Shown here in pieces: positions 52,173 through 61,679 of a stretch of DNA of 64,000 nucleotides (position 1 is its first letter; each line of letters starts with the position of its first letter). A program made the position numbers and the translations under genes. The stretch is from JAFAGX01 sp035622175 (lineage in GTDB: Bacteria > Acidobacteriota > Terriglobia > Terriglobales > Acidobacteriaceae), in contig DASPVV010000007.1 of assembly GCA_035622175.1 (NCBI GenBank), forward strand, positions 35,222-99,221. The letters run 5' to 3'. Below the pieces are notes generated by a model, which saw nothing but the letters and a program-made list of their open reading frames with translations, did no database searches and was not told where the DNA came from.

Positions 52173-52442
52173 ATGCGTGAACCGGTGAAGATGGCGGCCT
52201 TGGGGGAACGCGATGTTGCCGAGATTAAAGCCAAAGGAAAACATCTCCGTATGTTCTGCGAGTTGACCGATGCCGGTTTCACGGCCACGTTGTACGACGT
52301 GGGATTAGACCAAAAGGTCATGGACGAGATCGCCGATAGTTTTGAAGACGGAAGGCAGAAGTGCGAAGAGTACGTAAGACGCTATCTGAACGAGACTATT
52401 CCGAAGATTACCTGGATTCACCATCCTGCGCCTTCTTCGTAG
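52173..52442 (+). CDS. Small hypothetical protein
   Basis: 89 aa from ATG 52173, with AGGGAGA 8 nt upstream. Acidic, soluble, with a predicted helix-rich pattern (GERDVAEIKAKGKHLRMFCE, DEIADSFEDGRQKCEEYVRR). No family recognised. It lies between two gene remnants, so it may be part of the same decayed segment, but reading frame and ribosome site are intact. Confidence 0.45.
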   Translation: MREPVKMAALGERDVAEIKAKGKHLRMFCELTDAGFTATLYDVGLDQKVMDEIADSFEDGRQKCEEYVRRYLNETIPKITWIHHPAPSS

Positions 52443-52653
52443 AAAGGTTGCGGCGAGAGACGCAGAAGATCTGGGTGAAGCGGCTTTCGTGGGCCAAAGA
52501 ACACGATCTCACTCAGCCGGCATTTGTATTCACTTGCGTCGAGGGTGCGCTCCGCCTGCCCCTAACTTCGCGTGAGCCGCAGCGACTTCCGTCTAGCGTT
52601 CTGGTTGCTGGGCAACGACTTTTCGAGTGCCGGATAGCCAAGGGCGATGCAGT

Positions 52654-52898
52654 GACCGGTTTCACGTTTTTCGAGTAGAGTGGAAACCGGGAGGCGTGCG
52701 TTTCTCGGTGGACGACCAGCTTGATAGCACCAAGACACCGGCGCATCTGGCGGCAGGCAATCGTTGGGTGTACGACTACCCTTTTTTGTCGTTCTTGGGC
52801 CCTGCTGTCGGCGGGAACTTTCCCGGTAGACCGGATGATTCTACGTCTTCCCCCAGCGCATGCTGGTGGACTATGTGCGTGTGTACTCAGAGCAGTAG
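52654..52898 (+). pseudogene. 3' remnant of a GH16 glycoside hydrolase with a frameshift
   Basis: DRFHVFRVEWKPGGVRFSVD, DQLDSTKTPAHLAAGNRWVY, DYPFLSF and AVGGNFPGRPDDST follow the laminarinase-type GH16 C-terminus. At about 52850 the frame shifts by one, and the next frame continues FPQRMLVDYVRVYSEQ and a stop, the exact family ending. The catalytic ExDxxE half is absent. Non-functional. Confidence 0.85.
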
Positions 52899-53048
52899 CC
52901 TGCAGTAGGTTCGGAGCGGGAATACCGCCGGTCTTAACCCGTCCACCACGGCCCTGTTGGGGATGACATTGAGGGGTTTCGGAAGCACGAAAGGTACTCG
53001 AAAACGTTCGATCTTGTGATGGCGTGTGGAGAAACAGCGGAGAAACAA

Positions 53049-53342
53049 ATGGCGCAATGTACGCATCTCGATCAGATCAAAATTACCAGCACGGACAAGC
53101 ATGTTTGTGAAGAGTGCGTGAAAATGGGTGACAGGTGGGTCCATTTGCGGTTGTGCTTGGAATGTGGACAAATTGGGTGTTGCGACTCGTCGAAAAACAA
53201 GCACGCAACCAAGCATTTTCACCGCACGAAGCACCCGCTCATGCGTTCAATCGAACCCGGAGAAGCGTGGGTGTGGTGTTACGTGGATGCCATTTCCCCG
53301 GGAGAGTTAAGCGGACACTCATTCATTCCGACGGGCGGTTAA
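53049..53342 (+). CDS. UBP-type zinc-finger protein
   Basis: 97 aa from ATG 53049 (GGAG upstream). A zinc-binding pattern runs through the protein: CTHLD, CEECVKMG, LCLECGQIGCCDSS, HATKHFHRTKHPLM, as in the ZnF-UBP fold. The closing WVWCYVDAI is typical of bacterial members. In eukaryotes the fold binds the ubiquitin C-terminus; the bacterial role is not established. Confidence 0.85.
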   Translation: MAQCTHLDQIKITSTDKHVCEECVKMGDRWVHLRLCLECGQIGCCDSSKNKHATKHFHRTKHPLMRSIEPGEAWVWCYVDAISPGELSGHSFIPTGG

Positions 53343-53844
53343 CGGCTAGGAAATCTCCTGGTTCGCACCCAATGATCGCTCGAAACAGACGGTTCACTGG
53401 TTCTGTACCGAGTGATACCAAATGATTCCGAGCATGGGGGATTCGCCATGGCGAAATCCTTACCGTGAAAGCGACGGGTTTCAGCGAGGCCGGCGCATGT
53501 TCTCTACATTTTCCACAGGCCTGGCCTGGTGCAGGGCTTATGCTGGTAGCAGCAACCGCCGGGGCTGATTCATAGTACAAGCAACCACCCGCTTCGCCGA
53601 CGTTCCCGAATCGGATTGCGGCTGTGCTTACCGTGGCGTTTGGGCCCGCCGACCGGTTTTCGGACTCGGTTTGCTGCTGTCGTCGCGGCAGTGATGAGTG
53701 TTGCCGGCTATGTTCTCGTGGCTGCCGAGTCGCCACGCTGGCCTGGTGAGGGTCGTTGCACTGAGGAACCGGATTCATCTACCAAGGACCGTTTGTCCCT
53801 GAACGCCGTTCTGGCCTGGCCTAGCCTATCTAGAGGAGTGTCCC
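53343..53844. other. Gene-free stretch before phosphoketolase
   Basis: 502 bp. Frames here are short and unrelated to known domains. No clear promoter was found, although AGAGGAG just before 53845 is a good ribosome site for the next gene. Confidence 0.4.
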
Positions 53845-56283
53845 ATGAGTACCATCGAAACCAGTATCCCAGTTGAAATCCTCGAACTTACGCCCTACGC
53901 TCCTACTCGATCCACGATTACCGCCAACCCGCTCAGCGCCGAAGAATTGCGCAAAACTGACATTTACTGGCGAGCTTGCAATTACCTCAGCCTAGGCATG
54001 ATCTACCTGCTGGAAAACCCGCTCTTGACAGAGCCGCTCCGGGCAGAGCACATCAAGAACCGGCTGCTCGGCCATTGGGGATCGAGTCCGGGATTGTCCT
54101 TCATCTACACTCATTTGAACCGGGTGATCAGGAAGTACGATCTCGAAATGATTTTCCTCGCTGGCCCCGGACACGGCGCACCTGGAATACTCGGCCCCTC
54201 TTACCTTGAAGGCACGTACTCTGAGATTTATCCGGAAAAAAGTCAAGACATCGACGGCTTGCTTACTTTTTTCAAAGAGTTTTCGTTCCCAGGCGGAATC
54301 GGCAGTCACTGCACTCCCGAGACACCGGGATCGATTCACGAAGGCGGAGAACTCGGATATGTGCTCTCTCATGCCTGTGGGGCCGCATTCGATAATCCCG
54401 AGCTAATCGTGGCTGCGGTGGTAGGCGACGGCGAATCTGAGACTGGGCCACTCGCTACTTCCTGGCATATCAACAAGTTTCTGAGTCCGGTGCGTGATGG
54501 CATGGTTCTCCCCATCCTTCACTTGAACGGCTACAAGATCGACAATCCGACATTGCTGGCGCGGATCTCGCATGAAGAACTGGAGAACCTGCTGCGTGGT
54601 TACGGCTGGGTGCCGTATTTCGTGGAGGGTTCTGACACCGCGACCATGCATCAGGCCATGGCGGCGACTACGGAGCATTGCGTTCTCGAGATTCGCGAGC
54701 ACCAGCAGTCCGCCCGCAAGCACGGCGTTTCGCGCCGGCCGCGGTGGCCCATGATCGTTTTACGCTCACCGAAAGGCTGGACAGCACCGCGAGAGGTCCA
54801 AGGTCACTTTCTCGAGGGCTTCTGGCGTTCCCATCAGGTGCCCCTGCCCAATGTGAAGAAAGATGCTGACCAACTCCGACTTCTCGAGACTTGGATGCAC
54901 TCCCAGAAGCCCGACTCACTCTTTGACGGTAGCGGCAAGTTGGTCCACCTCTTCACCGACCTGGCGCCATCCGGCACGCGGCGGATGAGTGCCAATCCCC
55001 ACGCCAATGGAGGACGCCTCAAGAAGGCCCTGCGTCTGCCCGACTTTCGCAGTTACGCCTATCAATTCGAAAAACCAGGACAGAGCCAAACCGAGAACAC
55101 ACACCCGCTCGGTGTTTTCTTGGGTGATGTGATGAAGCTGAACACGAATAACTTTCGGGTTTTTGGTCCGGATGAGAGCAGGTCGAACAAGCTCGACGCG
55201 GTCTTTGCCGTCAGTAAGAAACTCTGGCTCGAGGAATCCTTCCCTGAAGACAGCGATGGCGGGGACCTCGCTCACGATGGGCGAGTCCTTGAAATGCTCA
55301 GCGAGCACACCCTGGAGGGAATGCTCGAGGGATACCTTCTCACAGGACGACACGGCTTCTTGTCGTGCTACGAATCGTTTGTGCACATCATCGACTCAAT
55401 GTTCAACCAACATGCCAAGTGGCTGGAGATGGCCAGCCGTCTTTCTTGGCGACAAGCCATTGCATCGCTGAACCTTTTGATCACCTCCACGGTGTGGCGG
55501 CAAGATCACAATGGCTTTACTCACCAGGACCCCGGGTTCCTCGATGTCGTCGTCAACAAAAGCGCCAGCGTCACGCGCATTTACCTTCCTGCCGATGTGA
55601 ACTGCCTGCTATCGGTTGCCGACCACTGCTTGCGCAGCCAGAATTACGTAAACGTGATCGTCTGTGACAAGCAAAAGCACTTGCAATACCTGGACATGGA
55701 GAAGGCCATCATCCATTGCACCAAGGGGATCAGTATCTGGGATTGGGCCAGCAATGATGAACCGGGCGAACCCGATGTTGTGATGGCGTCAGCGGGCGAC
55801 ATTCCTACACAGGAGGCGTTGGCTGCCACTTTCCTTCTCCGCAATGAGTTCCCGGATCTCAAGATTCGTTTCATCAATGTGGTTGACCTCTTCAAATTGC
55901 AACCGGAGACAGAGCATCCGCACGGACTCCCCGACCGGGATTTCGATTCGCTCTTCACCGCCGACAAGCCGGTGATATTCAACTTTCACGGTTATCCGCA
56001 GCTGATTCATCGGCTTGCCTATCGCCGCAGGAACCACGCCAACATTCACGTGCGCGGATACAAGGAGAAAGGCAGTATTAACACTCCCCTGGAGTTAGCT
56101 ATCGAGAACAACATCGACCGATTTAGCCTCGCCATGGATGTGGTAGACCGGGTGCCAAGATTGCAGAGGATTGGCGCCCACGCCAAGGGGAGATTTTTGA
56201 ACCAGCGAATTGAATGCCGGAACTATGCGCACCGCTACGGCATCGACAAGCCGGAAGAAGCTAATTGGACGTGGCCCTATTAG
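53845..56283 (+). CDS. xfp: Xylulose-5-phosphate/fructose-6-phosphate phosphoketolase
   Basis: 812-aa thiamine-diphosphate enzyme that splits xylulose 5-P or fructose 6-P to acetyl-P. Characteristic segments: NYLSLGMIYLLENPLL, LAGPGHGAPGILGPSYLEG, FPGGIGSHCTPETPGSIHEG, the TPP motif GDGESETGPLATSWHINKF, LHLNGYKIDNPT, and SRLSWRQAIASLNLLITSTV. Length matches the usual 790-820. Acetyl-P would normally be used by acetate kinase or phosphotransacetylase, neither of which is in the window. Confidence 0.95.
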   Translation: MSTIETSIPVEILELTPYAPTRSTITANPLSAEELRKTDIYWRACNYLSLGMIYLLENPLLTEPLRAEHIKNRLLGHWGSSPGLSFIYTHLNRVIRKYDLEMIFLAGPGHGAPGILGPSYLEGTYSEIYPEKSQDIDGLLTFFKEFSFPGGIGSHCTPETPGSIHEGGELGYVLSHACGAAFDNPELIVAAVVGDGESETGPLATSWHINKFLSPVRDGMVLPILHLNGYKIDNPTLLARISHEELENLLRGYGWVPYFVEGSDTATMHQAMAATTEHCVLEIREHQQSARKHGVSRRPRWPMIVLRSPKGWTAPREVQGHFLEGFWRSHQVPLPNVKKDADQLRLLETWMHSQKPDSLFDGSGKLVHLFTDLAPSGTRRMSANPHANGGRLKKALRLPDFRSYAYQFEKPGQSQTENTHPLGVFLGDVMKLNTNNFRVFGPDESRSNKLDAVFAVSKKLWLEESFPEDSDGGDLAHDGRVLEMLSEHTLEGMLEGYLLTGRHGFLSCYESFVHIIDSMFNQHAKWLEMASRLSWRQAIASLNLLITSTVWRQDHNGFTHQDPGFLDVVVNKSASVTRIYLPADVNCLLSVADHCLRSQNYVNVIVCDKQKHLQYLDMEKAIIHCTKGISIWDWASNDEPGEPDVVMASAGDIPTQEALAATFLLRNEFPDLKIRFINVVDLFKLQPETEHPHGLPDRDFDSLFTADKPVIFNFHGYPQLIHRLAYRRRNHANIHVRGYKEKGSINTPLELAIENNIDRFSLAMDVVDRVPRLQRIGAHAKGRFLNQRIECRNYAHRYGIDKPEEANWTWPY

Positions 56284-56617
56284 CTTTAGAGCTCCGTCGG
56301 CGGCAAAAAGGGCAGCTGCGTGCGGCGCAGCTCGGCTGCCCGCCCCATTCTCCCAAAGGATGTCCACCGAGCCCGCCTCATCTCACGTTACCCTCGATGC
56401 CGCAACGGCGTGCGATCTGCCGTTGTCCCGGCCCCCAACTCCAACCGTAACCGCAGAACTTCTTTCACTTTGAGCCTGGACTTTCTCCTGGCCGGCACCC
56501 GGATCTACTTCCTCGTGGAGTTTCCATGCCAGCCAAACTACTTCCGTGTTCCCCGTGATCGACCGATTCGTGTTAGGGTGGTTGGGTTCGCCACACAGTT
56601 TGGTGCGAGGAGCCAGC
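56284..56617. other. Gene-free stretch
   Basis: 334 bp between phosphoketolase and the VOC gene. No conserved ORF and no intrinsic terminator. Confidence 0.4.
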
Positions 56618-56935
56618 ATGGCAAACCGCTTCGGGGCAGATATTCTGATCCAAGCCCAAGATCCAAAGCAGGCCGCACTCTTCTACGTCAACCAACTCGG
56701 ATTCGAGATTACCGACGACAACCCGAACATGATCGGTCTCCATGGCAAACACATCAACTTGTTCATCGAGCCCGGGCCAGCGTTGGGCCCGGTTCTGGAA
56801 GTGACGGTTGCTAGCGTCGCCGATGCGAAGCGGCGCCTGGTAAAGTCCGGTTGCGAAATTGTCAAGGATGAACCCGAGTTCCCTCGGTGCTATGTCAAAG
56901 ATCCGTACGGCCTGATTTACAACCTGACCAGTTAG
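56618..56935 (+). CDS. VOC-superfamily (glyoxalase/bleomycin-resistance-like) protein
   Basis: 105 aa from ATG 56618 (CGAGGAG upstream). One VOC beta-alpha-beta-beta-beta pair: QDPKQAALFYVNQLGFEITD and FPRCYVKDPYGLIYNL. Such proteins bind metals and small molecules. Substrate unknown. Confidence 0.8.
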   Translation: MANRFGADILIQAQDPKQAALFYVNQLGFEITDDNPNMIGLHGKHINLFIEPGPALGPVLEVTVASVADAKRRLVKSGCEIVKDEPEFPRCYVKDPYGLIYNLTS

Positions 56936-57151
56936 AATTCAACCATCGGGTCGCGCGAATGCGGGTTTAGGTCGTGCGCTCCGAAGGTAACCTCACATTG
57001 CACAAGCCGATCGCGTGGTTCCCCTTCGCTCCCGAGTAGACAGCAAGCTTGGTGGCGGGAGGAACACCCCGTTCTCCGGAGCTGGTAACGGGAATCTAGC
57101 AGCCATCGAACTGTTATCCTTCTGCCGGTGTGTACCGGCGGGCATGGGTAC

Positions 57152-57157
57152 TATAAT
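57152..57157 (+). promoter_or_regulatory. -10 box of the cytochrome c gene
   Basis: A perfect TATAAT within TACTATAATG. The -35 (TGTGTA at 17 nt) is poor, so an activator may be needed. Transcription would begin about 40 nt before the ATG at 57205. Confidence 0.45.
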
Positions 57158-57204
57158 GTCATCCGTTCGGACAGCCCTATCATGGCCGATTGGAGGAGCT
57201 AAGC

Positions 57205-57510
57205 ATGAGAAGTAAGTTGGTTGCCACGCTGGCCGCGCTCTCACTGGCTTCAGGCTTGGCCCCCGCGGTTGCCGACGACGGGGCAGCTCTCTACAAGGCA
57301 AAATGTGCCGTTTGCCACGGTGCAAACGGCGAGGGAAAGCCTGCGATGCAAGCGCCGGCGATAAAGGACACAAAGCTGGAAGTACAGCAAATCGTTGATC
57401 ACCTGATGAAAGGTGAACCGACGAGCAAGCCGCCGCACGTAAAGGGCATCTCAGGGTTGAATGAAGGGCAAGCGACGGCGATCGCCGAATACGTAAAGAC
57501 TCTCAAATAG
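57205..57510 (+). CDS. Small secreted cytochrome c
   Basis: 101 aa from ATG 57205, with TGGAGGAGC upstream. Signal peptide (LVATLAALSLASGLAPAVA). One heme motif, CAVCHGANGEGKPAMQAPAI, and a class I C-terminal helix (GLNEGQATAIAEYVKTL). In the usual ligand loop the sequence is SKPPHVKGISG, without the expected Met. The sixth ligand could be His or Met in PAMQAP; this needs testing. Confidence 0.88.
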   Translation: MRSKLVATLAALSLASGLAPAVADDGAALYKAKCAVCHGANGEGKPAMQAPAIKDTKLEVQQIVDHLMKGEPTSKPPHVKGISGLNEGQATAIAEYVKTLK

Positions 57511-57909
57511 TCCTAACCGTGTTTCCAGTGATAGCGAGACTCTCGCCGCCAGGTGTCTACCAGACCTCGACCGACTTCAGGAGCAGCGCGCCTCAAAGTC
57601 AAACGAGGGATAGATCATGATGCTCGGCATGGAGCAAAAGCTCGCAGGAGCTTTCTGGCCAGGGTGCGGCCGCGATCCGCTCCGACGTGATTTTCCAATA
57701 AAATCAGGACGCGCGTCAAAAGCAAACCCGAGAGCTGAATTAACCAGGCTGTCGCCCGCAGGGAGCTAACCCCAGAGGATGCAGAGTTGCCAGATTTGGC
57801 CACCGATGTTCTCGCGTAGCCCCTGTATCCTCTGTGCTTAATGTTGGCCGGAGTCTGATGCCGACCAGTTGTGGATGGAGGTTGCGAGTTGAGTACGGAG
57901 GAGGTTGGC
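57511..57909. other. Gene-free stretch before the MetE-like gene
   Basis: 399 bp. I looked for a cobalamin or SAM riboswitch core and saw none. No convincing ORF. Confidence 0.4.
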
Positions 57910-59040
57910 ATGTATCGAAGCGATGTTGTCGGAAGCTTGTTACGGCCTGATTATCTGAAGAGCGCCCGGCAAAGTCATGCGGCAGGGCAGATCAGTCCCT
58001 CGGAGTTCAAAGCTCTGGAAGACCGGGCGGTTGACGATGCCGTCGAATTGCAGAAGCGTGCGGGAGTGGAAGTCCTTACGGACGGTGAGCTGCGCCGATA
58101 CGCATTCTTCGGGCATCTGGTCGATGCGGTCGAGGGTTTCGACAAATTTGGTGGCTGGGCGATTCCGTTCCGCAACGAAAAGGGGGAAGAATTGGTGCAG
58201 CCGCGACCGGTGGTCGTGTCGAAGCTTCGTCGCAAGCGTCCGCTGTGCGCCGAGGAGTTCACTTATCTGCGGGCTCGCACCCAGCATCCCGCGAAAACGA
58301 CGATGATTAGCGCCCAACAAGCGGCCGCCTATTATGACAACAAGAAGTCATCCGGCGCTTACTCCACGATCGACAGCTATCTGGCCGACTTGGTCGACAT
58401 TCTCCGGGATGAAGTAGAAGAGTTGATTCGCCTCGGGTGCACTTACATTCAGATCGATTCGCCACAATATGCAGCGTTGCTCGATCCTCAGCTGCGCGAT
58501 GGCTACCGACAGCGCGGCAACGATCCAGATCGCCTTCTCGATCTTTCGACCGAACTGGACAATGCGGTCATCGGCAACCATCCGGGGGTGATCTTCGGTC
58601 TCCACCTCTGCCGCGGCAATAATCAGAGCAGGTTCTATGCCTCGGGCGACTACGGCCCGATCACCAAGGTATTTCAGAAGACGCGCTTCCATCGTTTTCT
58701 GCTGGAATATGACGATGAGCGCTCGGGCGGATTCGAGCCCTTGCGCCAGGTGCCGGAAGACCGTACGGTGGTCTTAGGACTCGTCAGTTCGAAAACGAGA
58801 ACCCTGGAGAGCAAGGGCGAATTGAAACGGCGTATTCAGCAGGCATCGGTGTTCATACCTCTGGAACGGCTGGCGCTCAGTCCGCAATGCGGCTTTGCCT
58901 CAACCATCGAAGGAAACCTTGTGACTCCAGCCGATCAGGAAGCCAAGCTGCGCCTAGTCGCCGAAGCCGCCCAGGAAGTGTGGAGTACGGGCACAGTCCC
59001 GCCTTTCCAACATGGCTCTTCGCGATCCTCGGGATCTTGA
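57910..59040 (+). CDS. MetE C-terminal-domain-like (cobalamin-independent) methyltransferase
   Basis: 376 aa from ATG 57910 (GGAGGAGG upstream). Single-domain homologue of the C-terminal, catalytic half of MetE, of the kind that lacks the N-terminal folate-binding half. Features: VVGSLLRPDYLKSA, VEVLTDGELRRYAFFGHL, IQIDSPQYAAL, zinc ligands in LHLCRGNNQ and SPQCGFAST. Such proteins use alternative methyl donors; the substrate is not readable. No neighbours of a pathway. Confidence 0.82.
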   Translation: MYRSDVVGSLLRPDYLKSARQSHAAGQISPSEFKALEDRAVDDAVELQKRAGVEVLTDGELRRYAFFGHLVDAVEGFDKFGGWAIPFRNEKGEELVQPRPVVVSKLRRKRPLCAEEFTYLRARTQHPAKTTMISAQQAAAYYDNKKSSGAYSTIDSYLADLVDILRDEVEELIRLGCTYIQIDSPQYAALLDPQLRDGYRQRGNDPDRLLDLSTELDNAVIGNHPGVIFGLHLCRGNNQSRFYASGDYGPITKVFQKTRFHRFLLEYDDERSGGFEPLRQVPEDRTVVLGLVSSKTRTLESKGELKRRIQQASVFIPLERLALSPQCGFASTIEGNLVTPADQEAKLRLVAEAAQEVWSTGTVPPFQHGSSRSSGS

Positions 59041-59521
59041 GGGTAAATCAAGGAGGTCAGGGGTCTCGTTGCATGCGCGACCAGTGCACTCCCGCCCGCG
59101 ACGCTGGACCGAGGGGTGGTCCGATCTGACCGGATCAGCGCACTTCTGGCTCCTTGACCAAGGTCCTCTCTACCTATAAATCAGCCCTCGATAATCTCAT
59201 GGCCTCCCGAGTCAACTAACCCACGCATGGGTTCACGCCGCGCCTGGTTCGCGGTACCCTAGCATAGCGTCGTTGGTCAGGGGAGCCCGGTTCGACCGCC
59301 CCACGTTGCAAAGTACGATCCTGATCAATACTTGGAGACACGCTTTTCGGCTTCAGCATCGACCTAAGCTTTTGCCTGCTTTCAGCAGGGCGACAAGATC
59401 CGGGTTGCGAAGGGAGCGTGAGGTGCTGAAACTCAAGGGCGCGGACACCCATTTCAGACCCCCAGGAACCTTCAGGAACAGATTATTTGATCTGATTGGA
59501 CCCAAGTTTGTTGAAAAGATC
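59041..59521. other. Intergenic stretch with upstream extension of the next frame
   Basis: 481 bp. The frame of the next gene stays open to 59273, but its residues before MIRYTSLYAV show no conservation and are not membrane-like. No other feature recognised. Confidence 0.4.
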
Positions 59522-61606
59522 ATGATCCGTTACACGTCCCTTTATGCTGTTACGACCTTCTCGAGCGCGTTTCTTCTTTTTCAGATTCAGCCGATTATTG
59601 CGAAGTTGATTCTTCCGTGGTTTGGCGGGGCGGCAGCCGTATGGTCGGTGTGTTTGCTGTTTTTCCAGGCCGTGTTGGTGCTAGGGTATCTTTACGCCCA
59701 TCTGCTCACGCACAGGGTTCAGCAGAGACTTCAGGCCTGGGTCCACATACTCTTAATTGCGGTTAGCGCTTTGCTGCTCCCCATTTCGGCGCCAAGTGTT
59801 CTTAAGCCTTCGGGGGCAGAAGATCCTGCAACCCGAGTTTTAATGGTCTTGGCCGTCAGCATCGGCTTGCCCTATTTTTTACTATCCGCCACTAGTCCTC
59901 TGCTACAGGCCTGGCAATCGAAATCGCATCCTACCATGGCCGCCTACCGCCTGTATGCCTTCTCGAACATGGGTTCCTTGCTTGGGCTTCTGAGTTATCC
60001 TCTGGTAATCGAACCGCGAACGTCGAATCTTCATCAGGCGGTCGGCTGGTCCGTCGCTTACGGGTTGGTAGGAGTTCTCTGTGCTGCCATTGCACTTCAG
60101 AATCGCACGCTCGATGACATTTCTGTGAGCTCTGATACGGCGCCCGCCCCGGATTGGAAGCTCAAGGGGTTGTGGACTGCTCTAGCCGCTTGCGGATCCA
60201 TGTTGTTACTTTCCGTTACTAGTTATATCTCCCAAAACATTGCAGCGGTTCCCCTGCTATGGACAGTACCCCTCGGCCTTTACTTGTACACGTTCATTCT
60301 CTGCTTTGGGAAGCACCGCTGGTACAGGCGCGGCGTATTTCTCAGATTCTTGGGGGTTGCGTTAGCCAGCATGGGATATGCTTTAGCTCCCGATCGCGCG
60401 AACGTGCCACCACCAGTTCTTATTCCTGTTTTCTGCGCTGGCCTGTTTGTATGCTGCATGGTGTGCCATGGAGAATTGGCGCAACTGAAACCTCCTACCG
60501 CTTACCTTACGACCTTCTACCTGCTGATTTCATTCGGCGGCGCCATGGGAGCAACCTTGGTTGCCTTGGTCGCGCCTCACACTTTTCGTGGGTACTACGA
60601 GTTACCAATTTCGCTAGGCTTATGTGCGGTGTTAATCCCTCTCATCCTTTGTCGTCGCCCACGAGGCGCTGCTGACGCGTATCTTTCTGGGAGAGCTCTG
60701 ACACTGATAACCGTGCTCGTGGCAGGTTTCTGTGTGAGCCTGTATGTGAACACGCAACGCCAAGCGAGCAATGCTCGCGTCAGGGTGCGGAATTTTTATG
60801 GCGCTTTGCGGGTCGAGGATCGAACAGCCTTCGCGGTCATCGCTGGTGTTAGCCAACCCGAGCCTTCAGTTCGTGCCAGCGCCGATCCCCGCTATCGTGA
60901 CTTGATCAACGGCAGCATCGAGCACGGCATCCAGTTTCTAGCCCCCGGGCGGGGTCGAGAACCGACCACGTACTATGGCCCAACCTCCGGAGTCGGCTTG
61001 GCCATACGTGCGGCCGGCCGGCAAGGGGCAATCAACGTCGGAGCGATCGGCCTGGGCACAGGTACGCTGGCGGCCTACGGAAGGTCGGGCGATCACTATA
61101 CTTTTTATGAAATCAACCCGCAAGTAGTCGCTATCGCTAACCGTGAATTCAGTTTTCTGCGACAGTGTCCGGCAAAGGTGAGTATCGTCGTCGGTGATGC
61201 TCGCCTCTCCCTAGAACGGGAAGCACCCCAGTCCTTCGATGTGCTTGCCGTCGATGCCTTCACCAGCGACGCAATTCCTACTCACCTGCTCACCCGCGAG
61301 GCGTTTAGCGTGTACTTGCGCCATATGAAAACGGCCGGGTTAATTGCCATTCATGTCTCCAACAAATACCTTAATCTGGCGCCGGTAGTGTCGGCAGCAG
61401 CCGATAGCCTTGACCGAAGAGCTGTCCTTCTAGACAGCCCGGCTGACAGCAGTCGCGGTCTATATGTGGCAACTTGGCTTCTCGTGGGCAACGACCAAGA
61501 GTTCCTTCGCGAACCTGAGTTGGATTCGTTGGGAAAGGCTGTGATTGCCTCGAAAGAGGATCTCTGGACAGACGACCACACTAGTATTTTTAAAGCGTTG
61601 AAATGA
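59522..61606 (+). CDS. Fused MFS-like/spermidine-synthase-like membrane protein
   Basis: 694 aa from ATG 59522. The N-terminal half holds about ten membrane helices of the spermidine synthase-associated transporter type (SAFLLFQIQPIIAKLILPWF, GGAAAVWSVCLLFFQAVLVL, NMGSLLGLLSYPLVIEP). The C-terminal domain is a Rossmann fold with VGAIGLGTGTLAAYG, YTFYEINPQVVAIA, VVGDARLSLE and DVLAVDAFTSDAIPTHLLT, as in SpeE. The family is widely conserved but uncharacterised; a polyamine link is only by homology. GC is lower than in neighbouring genes. Confidence 0.88.
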   Translation: MIRYTSLYAVTTFSSAFLLFQIQPIIAKLILPWFGGAAAVWSVCLLFFQAVLVLGYLYAHLLTHRVQQRLQAWVHILLIAVSALLLPISAPSVLKPSGAEDPATRVLMVLAVSIGLPYFLLSATSPLLQAWQSKSHPTMAAYRLYAFSNMGSLLGLLSYPLVIEPRTSNLHQAVGWSVAYGLVGVLCAAIALQNRTLDDISVSSDTAPAPDWKLKGLWTALAACGSMLLLSVTSYISQNIAAVPLLWTVPLGLYLYTFILCFGKHRWYRRGVFLRFLGVALASMGYALAPDRANVPPPVLIPVFCAGLFVCCMVCHGELAQLKPPTAYLTTFYLLISFGGAMGATLVALVAPHTFRGYYELPISLGLCAVLIPLILCRRPRGAADAYLSGRALTLITVLVAGFCVSLYVNTQRQASNARVRVRNFYGALRVEDRTAFAVIAGVSQPEPSVRASADPRYRDLINGSIEHGIQFLAPGRGREPTTYYGPTSGVGLAIRAAGRQGAINVGAIGLGTGTLAAYGRSGDHYTFYEINPQVVAIANREFSFLRQCPAKVSIVVGDARLSLEREAPQSFDVLAVDAFTSDAIPTHLLTREAFSVYLRHMKTAGLIAIHVSNKYLNLAPVVSAAADSLDRRAVLLDSPADSSRGLYVATWLLVGNDQEFLREPELDSLGKAVIASKEDLWTDDHTSIFKALK

Positions 61607-61679
61607 TCAACCCGCAGCCAGGCTGTGAGAGAACACTTCCGCCGAGCCTGGCTCGAGGTGGCCGCCGGCGCAACTCTCT

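Noticed and set aside
57511..57909. Riboswitch before the MetE-like gene
   Set aside because: No B12 box, SAM-type kink-turn core or other riboswitch consensus could be found by eye.
59273..59521. Longer start for the MFS/spermidine-synthase-like gene
   Set aside because: The 83 extra residues are basic and unlike the family N-terminus, which begins at MIRYTSLYAV with a membrane helix.
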